Of a DNA stretch of 64,000 bases, positions 22,408 through 33,525 are shown in pieces (position 1 is the first letter of the stretch; each line of letters starts with the position of its first letter). The stretch lies in assembly GCA_028583415.1 (NCBI GenBank), contig CM053267.1, positions 20,963,814-21,027,813 on the forward strand. Reading direction: 5' to 3'. This DNA comes from Protea cynaroides (Eukaryota > Streptophyta > Magnoliopsida > Proteales > Proteaceae). Made by a program: the position numbers and the translations under genes. The notes under the pieces are model-generated. The model did no database searches. It worked only from the letters and a program-made list of their open reading frames with translations, and had not been told where the DNA came from.

Positions 22408-22597
22408 GGAGCCAACTCACTCAAGTCACGCATAACCTAATTGACCACATGTGGCACCAAAGCCCATCTACCATCAAATTGGTATGAATTCTGAGACATC
22501 GATAGGTGATAGGGAATTAACACAAACCCAATAACCAAGCATATTTCAAAGTAATACTCTAGCTCTCTGTTTCAGCCATGTTGTTGACCCTGCCATG
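22408..22597. other. Flank between elements D and B
   Basis: 190 bp that was continuous with 32073 onward before element B inserted. No feature recognised. Confidence 0.5.
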
Positions 22598-24628
22598 TGA
22601 TGAACTTGATATGACACTGTGAAGGGGGGGTGAATCATTGTCTGAAATTTCTCCTTAATTATTTACTACTGCCCAGAGCTGATGGAGACTTAACTTTTTA
22701 CACACACACACATACAAATCTACCTCGCTACCACTCAGTGGCCAGGTCTACCAGATTTGCACACCCATCCAGTAAACCATTCCACGCACTCCAAAATATA
22801 CCAAAAAAATAAAAACAGTCCACAATACAGGATATACGTGGTTCACCAACATAGTGTGTGATGGCTAGTCCACGGAGTAATGCCCAATGGGCTCCATATT
22901 TACTTAACACTCAACTTTTAGTCTTTTACAAGACAAGGATACTAACCCTAGGTTTTCCCAGCATAAAACTGAGAGGGTGCACCAACGCCAAGATTCAGGC
23001 TTAACAGCCAGTGTCCAGCACCCACTAAACACACCACGCTTAACTCGTACCCATGAGAAGCAAATAATAATTTTTTAGGCTTATCATGTTGCCTTACAAT
23101 TTTTCCCCTACTAGTTGGGTATTCAACAATTTTCACCTATGCTAGCATACAATATATTGAAAGTATAAATAGATAGGGAATTAAAAAATCTCACAAACAA
23201 TGCTTTCAAATGGCCAACAATCTCTCTGAAGCTTCACACTGCTCTCAGGTACTCTCCAACAGCCTTCAACAAATGATAGAGATCGATTCACAGAGTACAC
23301 CTCACTCACAGGCTTTCAATCTCTTCCACACAACCCATAATCACCATGAATGTAAACATAAATGCTTTACTAGACCTCTCATAGGGATTTAACACTCGAG
23401 TGATGCACAAAGAAGAGGTAGTTGGTAATTGATCACTCCCACAGGGTACGAAACCCTAAAAAACCTTTTCTCTGCCTTCAAAATGATCTTTTCAATTTTT
23501 CTCTATAATATTTCGACTCCCAACAGTTCCCAATGTATAGATCATGCGAAAATATGGAAACTACAACTTGAACGGACCGATTTGGAGCTCGGATGAAGAA
23601 GTTATGGCAGTTTGAAGTTCGACCAGTAACAAATAAGGAAAGAGAATCTTTCCAAACAATTCCGCACACCCGCGCAACACTGAATCGCCGCCCCACTGAC
23701 GTGTTGTAGAATTCTGGTTTACGGAGAAGGAATCTATGCTTTCAGCCGTCGGATAACCTTAAAAAGGCGGGATTGAACCTGTGCCATCGGATCTGAATAA
23801 ATCACGTCAGGCGCGATCGGAGATTACGTGAGCCATTAGATCTGGATCTAACCCACTGCGCACCGTATGCATGCTACACCGAATCAAGCGCTAACACAAT
23901 ATATCATGGCCCATTATAATATAATGCAATCGGCCAATCAAAGCCTGCGCGACAGAATCTTGACGCTGCCGCCGCACTGCACTCGAACCCACCTTGATCT
24001 GGGCCATTAAATGCAGATCTAAGCATCGTGGCTTCAATCTGGCTGCTGATCTTGCTTCTTCTCCTCTTTTTATGCTGAAATTGCCCCTAAACAACTTGTG
24101 AAATGAATTTTTCGAGCGATCCGATAGAAACTGTGATATCTCTCTCATCCGATGTCAGAATTGAGTGATTCAAGTTGCGTTGGAAAGATAACTCAATGCT
24201 CTACATCTTTCCACTATTGGATTTCTATGAACCTACTGCAGGACCCACCAACATTTTCTCTCTCCTCTTTCTCTCTCTTCATTCTCTCTCTACATCTTCT
24301 TTCTTCATGTAATGCTTTAAGATGCCACAACATTGCCTCATCATTAAAAACTCGGCCACATCATCAGAAACTATACCACATCACCAGTGGGGTCCACATA
24401 TACTCTCTCTCATCAAAATCAATGTAAAATCCCATTCAACTCATTGCAAGTCATCTGAAACACATGTAGAATACTGTAAAACACCCATACGAGGTTGCTC
24501 TATCTTTGCCATTGTACTGACACTCTATCTCCTACACTAACACTCTCTCTCCTCATTTCTTTGACTGTATGCTCACAAACATTATCACATCAGCCAAGTT
24601 GCCAACAATGACAACACAAAGTCCAACA
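22598..24628 (-). repeat. Element B 3' LTR
   Basis: Runs from tgatgaacttgatatg to gtccaaca. It includes the conserved atagtgtgtgatggct block near 22850. Confidence 0.92.
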
Positions 24629-25042
24629 ATCTCTCCCTTTGGAATTGTTGGCAACTCATTCTGCACATGGGATCATTCTCCCCCTTTGACAACAAATAAA
24701 ACGGGACATGCCACATAGGAGTACCAACCACATCTTTCCAATCCTATGGGCCCAAAAAAAATAATAAACCATTATATTAACATATAAAAACATCATAGGA
24801 CTCCCCCTGAGTCCAACATAAGGAGAACAAGAATAACAAGCATAAGCATACACCACTCAACATATAAATACCATAGGACTCCCCCTGAGTCTATCATCGG
24901 GAGAAAAAGAATATAACAAACACACACTGCTCCCCCTCACTCCAAGCACCTCACTGCTTGGTGAGCATGGTCATGCATGAATCTTCGACATTCTCTGTCA
25001 GAGTGTATAAGTTCCTTGAGGTTCTCTGTCCTGAAGCCACAA
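24629..25042 (-). promoter_or_regulatory. Element B 3' untranslated region with repeated purine tracts
   Basis: Read on the minus strand, AGGGGGAG-like tracts occur at 24930, 24879, 24801 and 24678 besides the LTR-adjacent one at 24630-24643. No RNase H or RT coding is left here. Confidence 0.75.
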
Positions 25043-27552
25043 TGTAAGACCCGTATCGAAATAACTGGTCTTACCACCTTGTACCAGGTCTATCTATCAT
25101 GGTCGAGCCAAGTGGACCAAGTGCGTAAAGAAACCACAAGACCAGGTATGAAATTTAACTCAAAACAGTAAAAAATGAGTGTATGGTCGCATGCCTAAAC
25201 AGGTATGTCCGACCCCACCACAAAGGAGTCCAACCCATGACTTTTTGGTTGTGGGGTCGCATGACTAAAAAATGTAGGGTGGACGAATTCTGTGACCCTA
25301 CATGCGACCCTACGATAACAGATAAAATCTGAAAATTACGAAACCTTCCTAATTCAAAGGGGGTATTTTCTAAATTCATTGGGACTTATTATGGAGGGTT
25401 TTCCTCTATAAATAGGACATCCCTTAGCCTCTTTTACTCCTTTAGAACCATAATTGAAAGTGAGAGAAAGAAAAGAGAAGGAAGAGAAGGAAACTTGAAG
25501 AAGAAGACTAAGGAAGAAGAAGTTCAGAGAAACCTCTGAATCTCAACAAATCCAAGGTATGAACCTAAATCCCTATATGAATTGGGAGCCTAGAATAGTT
25601 ATGAAGAACATAGGATTAGGAGAACCCAAATCATCTATCCATGGATAAATTCCAAGAGATTCCATGGAAGAGATTGTTATGGACAATGAATGGTGTATAA
25701 ATTGTAGTTATGAGCCATAGAACAATCATAGGATGGACCATGATAGTAAACCAAAGGATTCAAACATGAAGGAATGAACTTTAGAAATGAAAGGTCGACT
25801 CAGAATATGTGTGGTCGCACGTAGGGTCGAATGATATCCGACCCTACGAGACCACATGATCGACCACATGCCCTCGAGAAGTCCCAGGGAGGGTGTGGTC
25901 GCACGTAGGGTCGAATGGTATCCGACCCCACCTGCGACCCTACACCCTAGGGTCGCAGAAACTGCTACCCTACCCTGCGATCCTACCCCTTTGGTCGCAG
26001 AAACTGCTACCCCAAGTGCTACCCCACCTGCGACCCTACTACTACGACTAATACGACTAAAGAGGGGAAGCAAAGTCTCCAACATTGAAGGCTTCGCTCG
26101 CTCGCCCCTCCCTATTAATGACTCGGCCGAGATTGTCGTCCAAGAAACTAGACCAAACACATGGATTGACAAATCAACCCAGCGTTGAAGTTTCTGTTAG
26201 TTTAAACATATTGGAATTAATTCTAGTTAAAATCTATCGACTTGTTAGGTCTTTCCAGTGGTTTAAAAGTGAATTATAAAGCTTGAACGAGGATCTACTA
26301 GCAATCAAAGGTGAGGGAACAAGACCTAAACTAATTGGTTAATAATAAACTGTTTTTGTTTATTGAATCCAATGCCATGAATGATTCTATGCTTATATGT
26401 GTGTATTGTGCATTTCACATGTCATCCAATATTCCTGTTATTACTATTCCTGCATATTTAATTCAGTTGATTTATAACATGATGATGATGATGATGCTAG
26501 GAATAGGCATGTGAATGTATGTGTGGTTAGTATACTTGATGCGAGTAGAGCATCAGGGGGAGGACGTGACACTGTGGTTCATCCTGGTCACTAGACTCTA
26601 GCTCTATCTCTACTCAAGTCTTGTCCACTAACATCGTCGTATCGCCATTACTTTAGCAGAACTATTACGTCGTAGGGTATCAGGGGAGATGGTCTCAGAC
26701 CGTGTAGTCTCTGACTCTATCGGGGGGCCTTAGCTCTATCTCTATGGACGTATTGAGGGATGCTAGCGTGAGGCCTTGGATACACTGTTTGACATTAGGA
26801 TTGGTTAGTTGCGAGCCCAGTTTGTAAGCCCTCGCCAATAGGGGCTTACGTGTTGGTATGGGTAGGGCATCAGGGGAAGTGTGATGCGGTGTGGTCATAA
26901 GCACTTTAGCTCTATCCCTATTCCATGGTGGGTGTATGTGGGACGGCAATGGTGTTTGATCCATTAGGCGGCTTCACACACTCGTGTATAGAGGTGCGGC
27001 GGCCACCTATCCTTTCTATTGCACATTGCAAACTTATGAACCAGACCAAAGATATGAATTGAATGCATGCATATGTTTGTTGTATTGTTTTGTTTACTCA
27101 CTGAGCTCAAGTTGGAGAGCTGACCCTTGCGCGTGTAATTATTTTTAGTTTATGATGTTGCAAGTATTATGATTGGAGATTATGTCGACACCCTAACATA
27201 TGAACAAGTGGCGGCTACGATGAGCAAGCTGTGGAGGACTATTATGATTTGTTAAGCGAGCGTTTCAATTGTGGATATGCTTAGTGTTTAATTTTCGTAT
27301 TTGGATATTTGTAATATGTATTAAATTATGTTTTGATTACTTGGAGATAAATGGAATATTAATTATTTATCATTACTAGACCTCAGTTCATTATCTGTAA
27401 GACTTCCGCTAATTACTTTATTATCTCTGATTACTGTGGAATGTATTTTGGTTTAACATGGTGGGGATAACCTATTCGAGATCCTGGTTGAACCATTGAT
27501 TTATTGACTGTTAATCACACCATCCTGGTTGGTGCAGAATTGGGGTGTGACA
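25043..27552 (+). mobile_element. Solo gypsy LTR S2 (G3 family)
   Basis: 2510 bp, TGTAAGACCC...GTGTGACA, no internal coding. Its first 200 bp closely match the reverse complement of the G3 LTR end (61330 downward), so it is the same family as G3. A TATAAATA box lies at 25407-25414. Motif clusters (ggtcgca, gggtcgaatg, ccgaccctac) lie at 25183-25330 and 25793-26045. The flanks cacaa and cactg are not a clean target duplication. A gatgatg microsatellite lies at 26481-26497. The open frames at 25726-26188 read through the motif cluster and are not genes. Confidence 0.87.
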
Positions 27553-28065
27553 CACTGTCTTGCCACTGTCAACTCTTTTGATCTCACATCCCTGTTTGTT
27601 GAAGAACACTTCATGTCCTTTGTCACAAATCTGATTGATGCTGAGAATGTTGTGCTTGAGTCCTGACACATAAAACACATCATGGAGTTTCACCTTTCCA
27701 TTATTGATGCTGATAAAACCCTTTCCAGTTACCTTGGCCCCATCATTGTTTCCAAACTTCATTGTACCTCCCTCACACTACTGAAGTTGTTGAAACATTT
27801 TCTTGTCACCTGTCATGTGACTAGAGCATCCATTGTCAAGTATCCAAGGAGACGGCTTGTCTTGTGTCTTGAACATTGTCTCGAAGCATACAACACCATC
27901 ACTTTCTTCTTCTACTAAATCTGCAATGATTTTTTTTTTCCACACTTTTCTAACAACTGGTAGAACCTTTTTGTTCATTCTCTGCTTAGACTTTTTCTTT
28001 GACCACTCTCCCTTTGCTGTGTCATTTTTTATCGAGGTGGCGTGAATGAAAAAATTGTTCTGCAC
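27553..28065 (-). pseudogene. Element B protease and gag-pre-integrase
   Basis: SPWILDNGCSSHMTGDKKMF has DNG where DSG is the protease active site. It is followed by MKFGNNDGAKVTGKG, DVFYVSGLKHNILSINQICD and VFFNKQGCEIKRVDSGKTV, then S2. A frame change lies near 27770. The coding ends abruptly at the S2 border. Confidence 0.82.
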
Positions 28066-29975
28066 TCTCTTGCAATATGCCCATAGTTATGACAATTGTA
28101 GCACTCAATAAAATTTTCTTCAAGGGAAGCAAATTTATTTCTACTTTCAAATCTGACTTCTTTCATGTTGAATTTGTAAGTGGTTATTTTATGCCCATAG
28201 GCATTGCATTTAAAACATTATCCCTGAAAATAATATTTTGGCCTAGAAGGTGTCATGTACCTCATCTATCTCTGTGGTGCATTGGGATAATTTTTTCCAT
28301 AGAAATTACTCTGCTCTACTCTCCTACCTTGCCTTGCATTATTAGTCTGTGGAATATGAACTTGATTTTCTTCTTAAACATAAATCATAAGAGCTTTTTC
28401 CTTTCTACTCTCTTTCAAAAAAGAGATGGGACCTTTCTTCTTTGAGTTGGTACTGTTAGAAGTCTCTCCCTTATCAAAACCAAGACCAATTTTAACATTG
28501 AAAGATCTTTGAGAATTTATAATTCCATATAGTTTGCTGCTACTAGGGTGCACTGTAGTATTGCTTGGCTCATTAGGTTGATTCAATTTTTGTTGTCTTT
28601 CAAGCTCTTCTTTTTCATACTCAGTTATCTTTGATTTTAATAGAATAAATTCTTTCTCAAACTCTTCAAATTTACTCATTACAAGTGCTTGTATTTCAAG
28701 TTGAGCTCTCAAACCTGCATTCTCAGTTATTACTGTAGAGTGGTCTATAGATACCTGTTCAAACTGAGTCTTGAGACTGTCAATAATTTTCTTGGACTCT
28801 ACATCTTGAACTCTCAAGTCTTGAATCAACTGTTTCTGCTTTTTAAGTTCTCTTGAGACAAACTTGTTATTCTTCCGTTCCTTGTTATGTTCCTTCATAG
28901 CTGCTTGAAACTCTGCTTCAAAATTTATTTCACCTTCTTCGTCACTGCTTGAGCTTGATTTTTCATTTTTGTTCTTTTCTCATTCTTCAAGGAAAACCAT
29001 GAATAAATCCTCACTAGGTTCATTCTCAGAAACATCATCTGAGTCATCATCTGAAGTTTCACTATTCCTCTTGGAAATAAAGATTTTCCTTTTAGGCTTG
29101 TTCTTCTTAAAGCTCTTGGCCTTGTAACTGTCATTGTTGTCATCTTCATCGTCACTATCAAATTTATTCATCTTTGGACATTTTGCAGCAAAGTGTCCAA
29201 CCTTACCATAGTTAAAGCACTTAAATGGAAGCTTATTCTTATACTTTCCTGTACCCTTCTTTAATTTCCTAGTGAAATGAGCTGTGGTCTCATCTTCACT
29301 CTCTTCCTCATTTGGTTTTTCAGAAATTTTCAGTTTCTTCATAGCCTTAAAAGCTACTTGCTTGTCACTAGTAGTTTCTAGATCAACTCTCATCTCAAAA
29401 GCTATCAAGGCTCCACGAATCTCATCAATAGTCACCTGTCTAAATCCTTGGTCTCTTCAAGAGCTGATACTTTTGATTCAAATTTGGGAGTAAGAGACCT
29501 TAAGATTTCCTAACAGACAATATGACCTTTTAGGTCTTCACCAAGTCCTCTAATGGAATTAACCACTTCATTAACTTTGTCATGTATTGGTCAATGGTCT
29601 CATCTTCATACATCTTCAGGTTCTCAAACTGACCTTTGAATGTTTACAGCTTGACAGTCTTGATCTTCTTGTCTCCTTCATATATATTAATCAATCTATC
29701 CAAAACCTTCTTTGTTGTCTTGCAGTCCATGACTTTTGCTAGTTCACTGTTTGTCAGTCCCCCTTGAATAGCATTTAAAGCCTTTCTATTATTTTCAAAA
29801 ATTTTCTTGTCTACTACAGTGGGACTATTCGTATCATGAGGAGTGTAGCCATTCTCAATAGAAGCCCATACATCAAACCCAAGAGACCTAATGTAGATCT
29901 CCATTCTTCTTTTTTAAAATACAGAATCTGTCTCATCAAACAATGGGGCCTGTTAAAACCTTCTCCTAGTGCCAT
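28066..29975 (-). pseudogene. Element B gag, SIRE-like, broken
   Basis: The start at 29973-29975 gives MALGEGFNRP, then after a frame change MEIYIRSLGFDVWASIENGY and LINIYEGDKKIKTVKL. A zinc knuckle near 29165-29220 reads CFNYGKVGHFAAKC (second Cys changed to Tyr). A charged region and a coiled coil (28374-28898) follow, then knuckles CFKCNAYGHKITTY (last Cys lost) and CYNCHNYGHIAREC (28066-28215). Architecture equals element A gag. Confidence 0.8.
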
Positions 29976-30024
29976 ATCTTTATTCTAATCTTCTCAGTTG
30001 CTGGTTAAGCGGTCACTGAACCTG

Positions 30025-30036
30025 GCTCTGATACCA
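30025..30036 (-). promoter_or_regulatory. Element B primer-binding site
   Basis: TGGTATCAGAGC on the minus strand, two bases from the LTR, complementary to initiator tRNA-Met. Confidence 0.9.
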
Positions 30037-30038
30037 AT

Positions 30039-32067
30039 TGATGAACTTGATATGACACTGAGAAGGGGGGGTGAAACAGTGTCTAAAAATTCTCCTTAAT
30101 TATTTACGGCTGCCCAAAGCTGATGGAGATCTAACTTTTTACACACACAAAAACGCATGCAAATCTACCTCGCTACCACTCAGTGGCCAGGTCTACCAGA
30201 TTTGTAGACCCATCCTATAAGCCATTCTACGCACTCCAAAATATATCAAAAAAAATAAAAATAGTCCACAGCACAGGATATACGTGGTTCACCAACATAG
30301 TGTGTGATGGCTAGTCCATGGATTAATGCCCAACGGGCTCCATATTTACTCAACACTCAACTTTTAGTCTTTTACAAGACAAGGATAATAACCCTAGGTT
30401 TTTCCAGCATAAAACTGAGAGGAAGCACCAACGCCAAGATTCAAGCTTAACAGCCAGTGTCCAGCATCCACTGAACACACCACGCTTAACTCGCACCCAC
30501 GAGAAGCAAATAATAATTTTTTAGGCTTATAATGTTGCCTTACAATTTTTCCCCCACTAGCTAGGTATTCAACAATTTTCACCTACGCTAGCATACAATA
30601 TATTGAAAGCATAAATAGATAGGGAATTGAAAAATCTAACAAACGATGCTTTCGAATGGCTAATAATCTCTCTGAAACTTCACACTGCTCTTAGGTACTC
30701 TCCAACAGCTTTTAATGATGATAGAGACCGATTCAAAAAGTACACCTCACTTACAGGCTTTCAATCTCTTCCACACAACCCATAATCACCATGAATGTAA
30801 ACATAAACGCTCTACTGACCTATCATAGGGATTTAGCACTCCATTGATGCACAGAGAAGAGGTAGTTGGTGATTGATCACTCCCACAGGATACGAAACCC
30901 TTGAAAACCTTCTCTCTGCCTTCAAAATGCTCTATTCAATTTTTCTCTACATTATTTTGACTCCCAAAGGTGCCCAATAGAGCATCCGAAAATATGAAAA
31001 CTGCAACTTGAACGGATCGATTTGGAGCTCAGATGAAAATGTTATGGCAGTTTGAAGTTCGGCCAGTAACAAATAAGGAAAGAGAATCTTTCCAAACAAT
31101 TCCGTGCACCCGCACAACACTGAATCGCCACTCCGTTGACGTGTTGTCGAGTTCTGGTTCATGGAGACAGAATCTACGCTTTCATCCGTCAGATAACCTT
31201 AAAAAGGCGGGATTAAACCTGCACCATCGGATCTGAATAAATTACGTCAGGCGCAATTGGAGATTACGTGAGCCGCTGGATCTGGATCTGATCCGTTGAG
31301 CACCGTACGCATGCTACACCGAATCAAGCTCTAACACAATAGATCATGGCCCATTATAATATAATGCAATTGGCCAGTCAAAGCCTGTGCGACAGAATCT
31401 TGATGCTGTCGCCGCACTGCACTCGAACCCGCCTTGATCTGGGCCATTAGATGCGGATCTAAGCATTGTGGCTTCAATCTGGCCGCTGATCTTGCATCTT
31501 CTCCTGTTTTTATGTCGAAATTTCCCCTAAACAACTTGTGAAATGACTTTTTCGAGCGATCCAACAGAAACTGCGATATCTCTCTCATCCGACGTCAGAA
31601 TTGAGTGATTCAAGTTGCATTGGAAAGATAACTCGACGCTCCACATCTTTCTACTGTCAGATTTCCATGAACCTACTATGGGACCCACCAACATTTTTCT
31701 CTCCTCTTTCTCTCTCCTCATTCTCTCTTTACATCTTCTTTCTTCATATAATGCTTCAAGATGCCGCAACATTGCCTCATCACTAGGAACTCAGCCACAT
31801 CATCAGAAAATGTGCCACATCACCAGTGGGGTCCACATACAGTCTCTCTCATCAAAATCAATGTAAAATTCCATTCAACTCATTGCAAGTCATCTGAAAC
31901 ACAGGTAGAACACTATAGAACACCCATACGAGGTTGCTCTATCTTTGCCATTGTACTAACACTCTCTCTCCTATACTGATATTCTCTCTCCTCATTTCTC
32001 TAACTGTATGCTCACAAACACTGTCACATCAGTCAAGTTGGCAATAATGACAATACAAAGTCCAACA
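30039..32067 (-). repeat. Element B 5' LTR
   Basis: 2029 bp, the partner of 22598-24628. Confidence 0.92.
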
Positions 32068-32070
32068 CCA

Positions 32071-33525
32071 TGTGGGGTGGGCAACCCACAAATATGGCTT
32101 AAAATTTGTACAGTTAAAAGCAGTCCCCCATTGTGGAAAGGACAACAGTTTGATTTTATTACATTCCCTTCTTTTCTTTTCTTTTTTCTTATTTCACTTA
32201 TTATTCGTTAGTGTGGACAGTCCATCTCGAAGGAACTTATGGAGATGGATGGAGAAATCAACATGGTTGGTGGGCTTGACTGCATTCACATATACAAGAG
32301 AAAGTCCCTTCCTCTATATGAAGGCATGGACTAAACAAGAAGACACACAAGGAGGGGGCAGTGAGAATATTAAGAGGAATAGTATAGAGGCTTTGGTTCT
32401 CATTGGGTTGTTTCTGAAAGAGAGAGATGCATTGGGTATAATTGGGTTTTGGATATTAAGAGAGAGTTTGTTACCACTATTTGTATGTTGTTCACGTCAT
32501 ATTGAATTTGCATTGTCTTTGCCCGTGGATATAGGGCAAAAAGATAAACCACATAAATCTTTGTCTCTTTTGTATGTGTGTCTTGTGTTTGTATATTTCA
32601 CAATCTTATTTCTCTTGCTCCTTGAAACACTAAATAAGCGATCCTGGCGATCCCATTATAACAATTTGATAGCAGAGCTAGTGCTAATCAGCGGTTTAGG
32701 TGGAGTTTGGAGATGTCAGCGAAATATGAGATCGACAAATTTGATGGTAAAATCAGTTTTTGTCTTTGGTGCATTAAGATGCGTGCCCTATTAATTCAAC
32801 ATGATTTACATAAGGCACTTGAGGGAAAGGACAAGTTGCCAGCAACGATGTATAAAGAAAACAAAGCAAAGATTAACGAAAAAGTGCGCAATGCAATTCA
32901 ACTCTGTCTAGCTGACAAGGTGTTGCACGAAGTCAAGAAAGAAGACACATCAACAAAATTGTGGTTGAAGCTCGAAAGCCTGTACATGATGAAGTCTCTC
33001 ACCAACACATTGCACATAAAACAATTGCTCTATACCCTTCAGATGAAGAATGGTATGTCCATTAAGGTTCATATTGACGAATTAAATACAATAATTATGG
33101 ACTGAAGAATATCGATGTCAAAATTGAAGAAGAACAAGCTCAGTTGAGGAAAAATATGTCTGAGAATAATAGAATGAACAGACTGAAGACCTAGTTGTGC
33201 AAAAAGGAGGTTTTGAAAATAAAAGTTGATTCAGATCTAATCAAGATATTGAGTGTTACTATTGCCGCAAGAAGGGCACATTAAAAGGATTTGTCCAAAA
33301 TTGAAAAATAAACAAAGGGACAATTCCTCTAATGATTCTTCTATTGTTGTTGGAGTTATGGAGGATGTCAAAAATGTACTTTCGGTAACCGTTGGTGATT
33401 TGCACTCAGATAATGAGTGGGTATTCATTCAGAGTGTTCCTATCATATCTAGCCGAATATGGAGAGGTTTTCTACCTATGAGACTGTTAAAGGTGGTGTC
33501 GTCTTATTAGGTAATTATACGGTTA
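32071..33525 (+). mobile_element. Copia element C, 5' part only
   Basis: A probable 5' LTR (about 32071-32663, TGTGGGGTGG...TATAACA) is followed by a degenerate primer-binding site (tttgatagcagagc), gag and the beginning of protease. Coding stops at about 33525, where segment E begins. The LTR start is inferred from the TG and from composition; no partner LTR is in the window. Element B inserted at its left edge. Confidence 0.65.
32713..33525 (+). pseudogene. Element C gag and protease start
   Basis: The open frame from 32713 to 33105 gives MSAKYEIDKFDGKISFCLW, LADKVLHEVKKEDTSTKLW and SLYMMKSLTNTLHIKQLLY, the UBN2-type copia gag core of the Tork/Retrofit kind. After several frame changes a zinc knuckle (ECYYCRKKG then GHIKRICPKLKN) spans 33245-33300. 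The protease region ends FSTYETVKGGVVLLGNYTVN. The catalytic motif region is degraded (VFIQSVPIISSRIW). Confidence 0.78.

Larger units (their letters stand above)
22598..32067 (-). mobile_element. SIRE-like Ty1/copia element B, minus strand
   Basis: LTRs 22598-24628 (2031 bp) and 30039-32067 (2029 bp), target duplication ccatg perfect at 22593-22597 and 32068-32072. A primer-binding site, gag, protease and the 3' non-coding region are present. Integrase, RT and RNase H are absent; solo LTR S2 lies at exactly that point. By eye the LTRs differ at about 18 of the first 185 positions, so B looks older than A or G2. Confidence 0.92.

Noticed and set aside
25726..26188. 148-codon and 110-codon frames in S2
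   Set aside because: They translate the repeated GGTCG motif cluster of a solo LTR and have no domain.
32072..32794. 240-codon frame before element C gag
   Set aside because: It spans the probable LTR and ends in the gag start in another frame; composition is non-coding.
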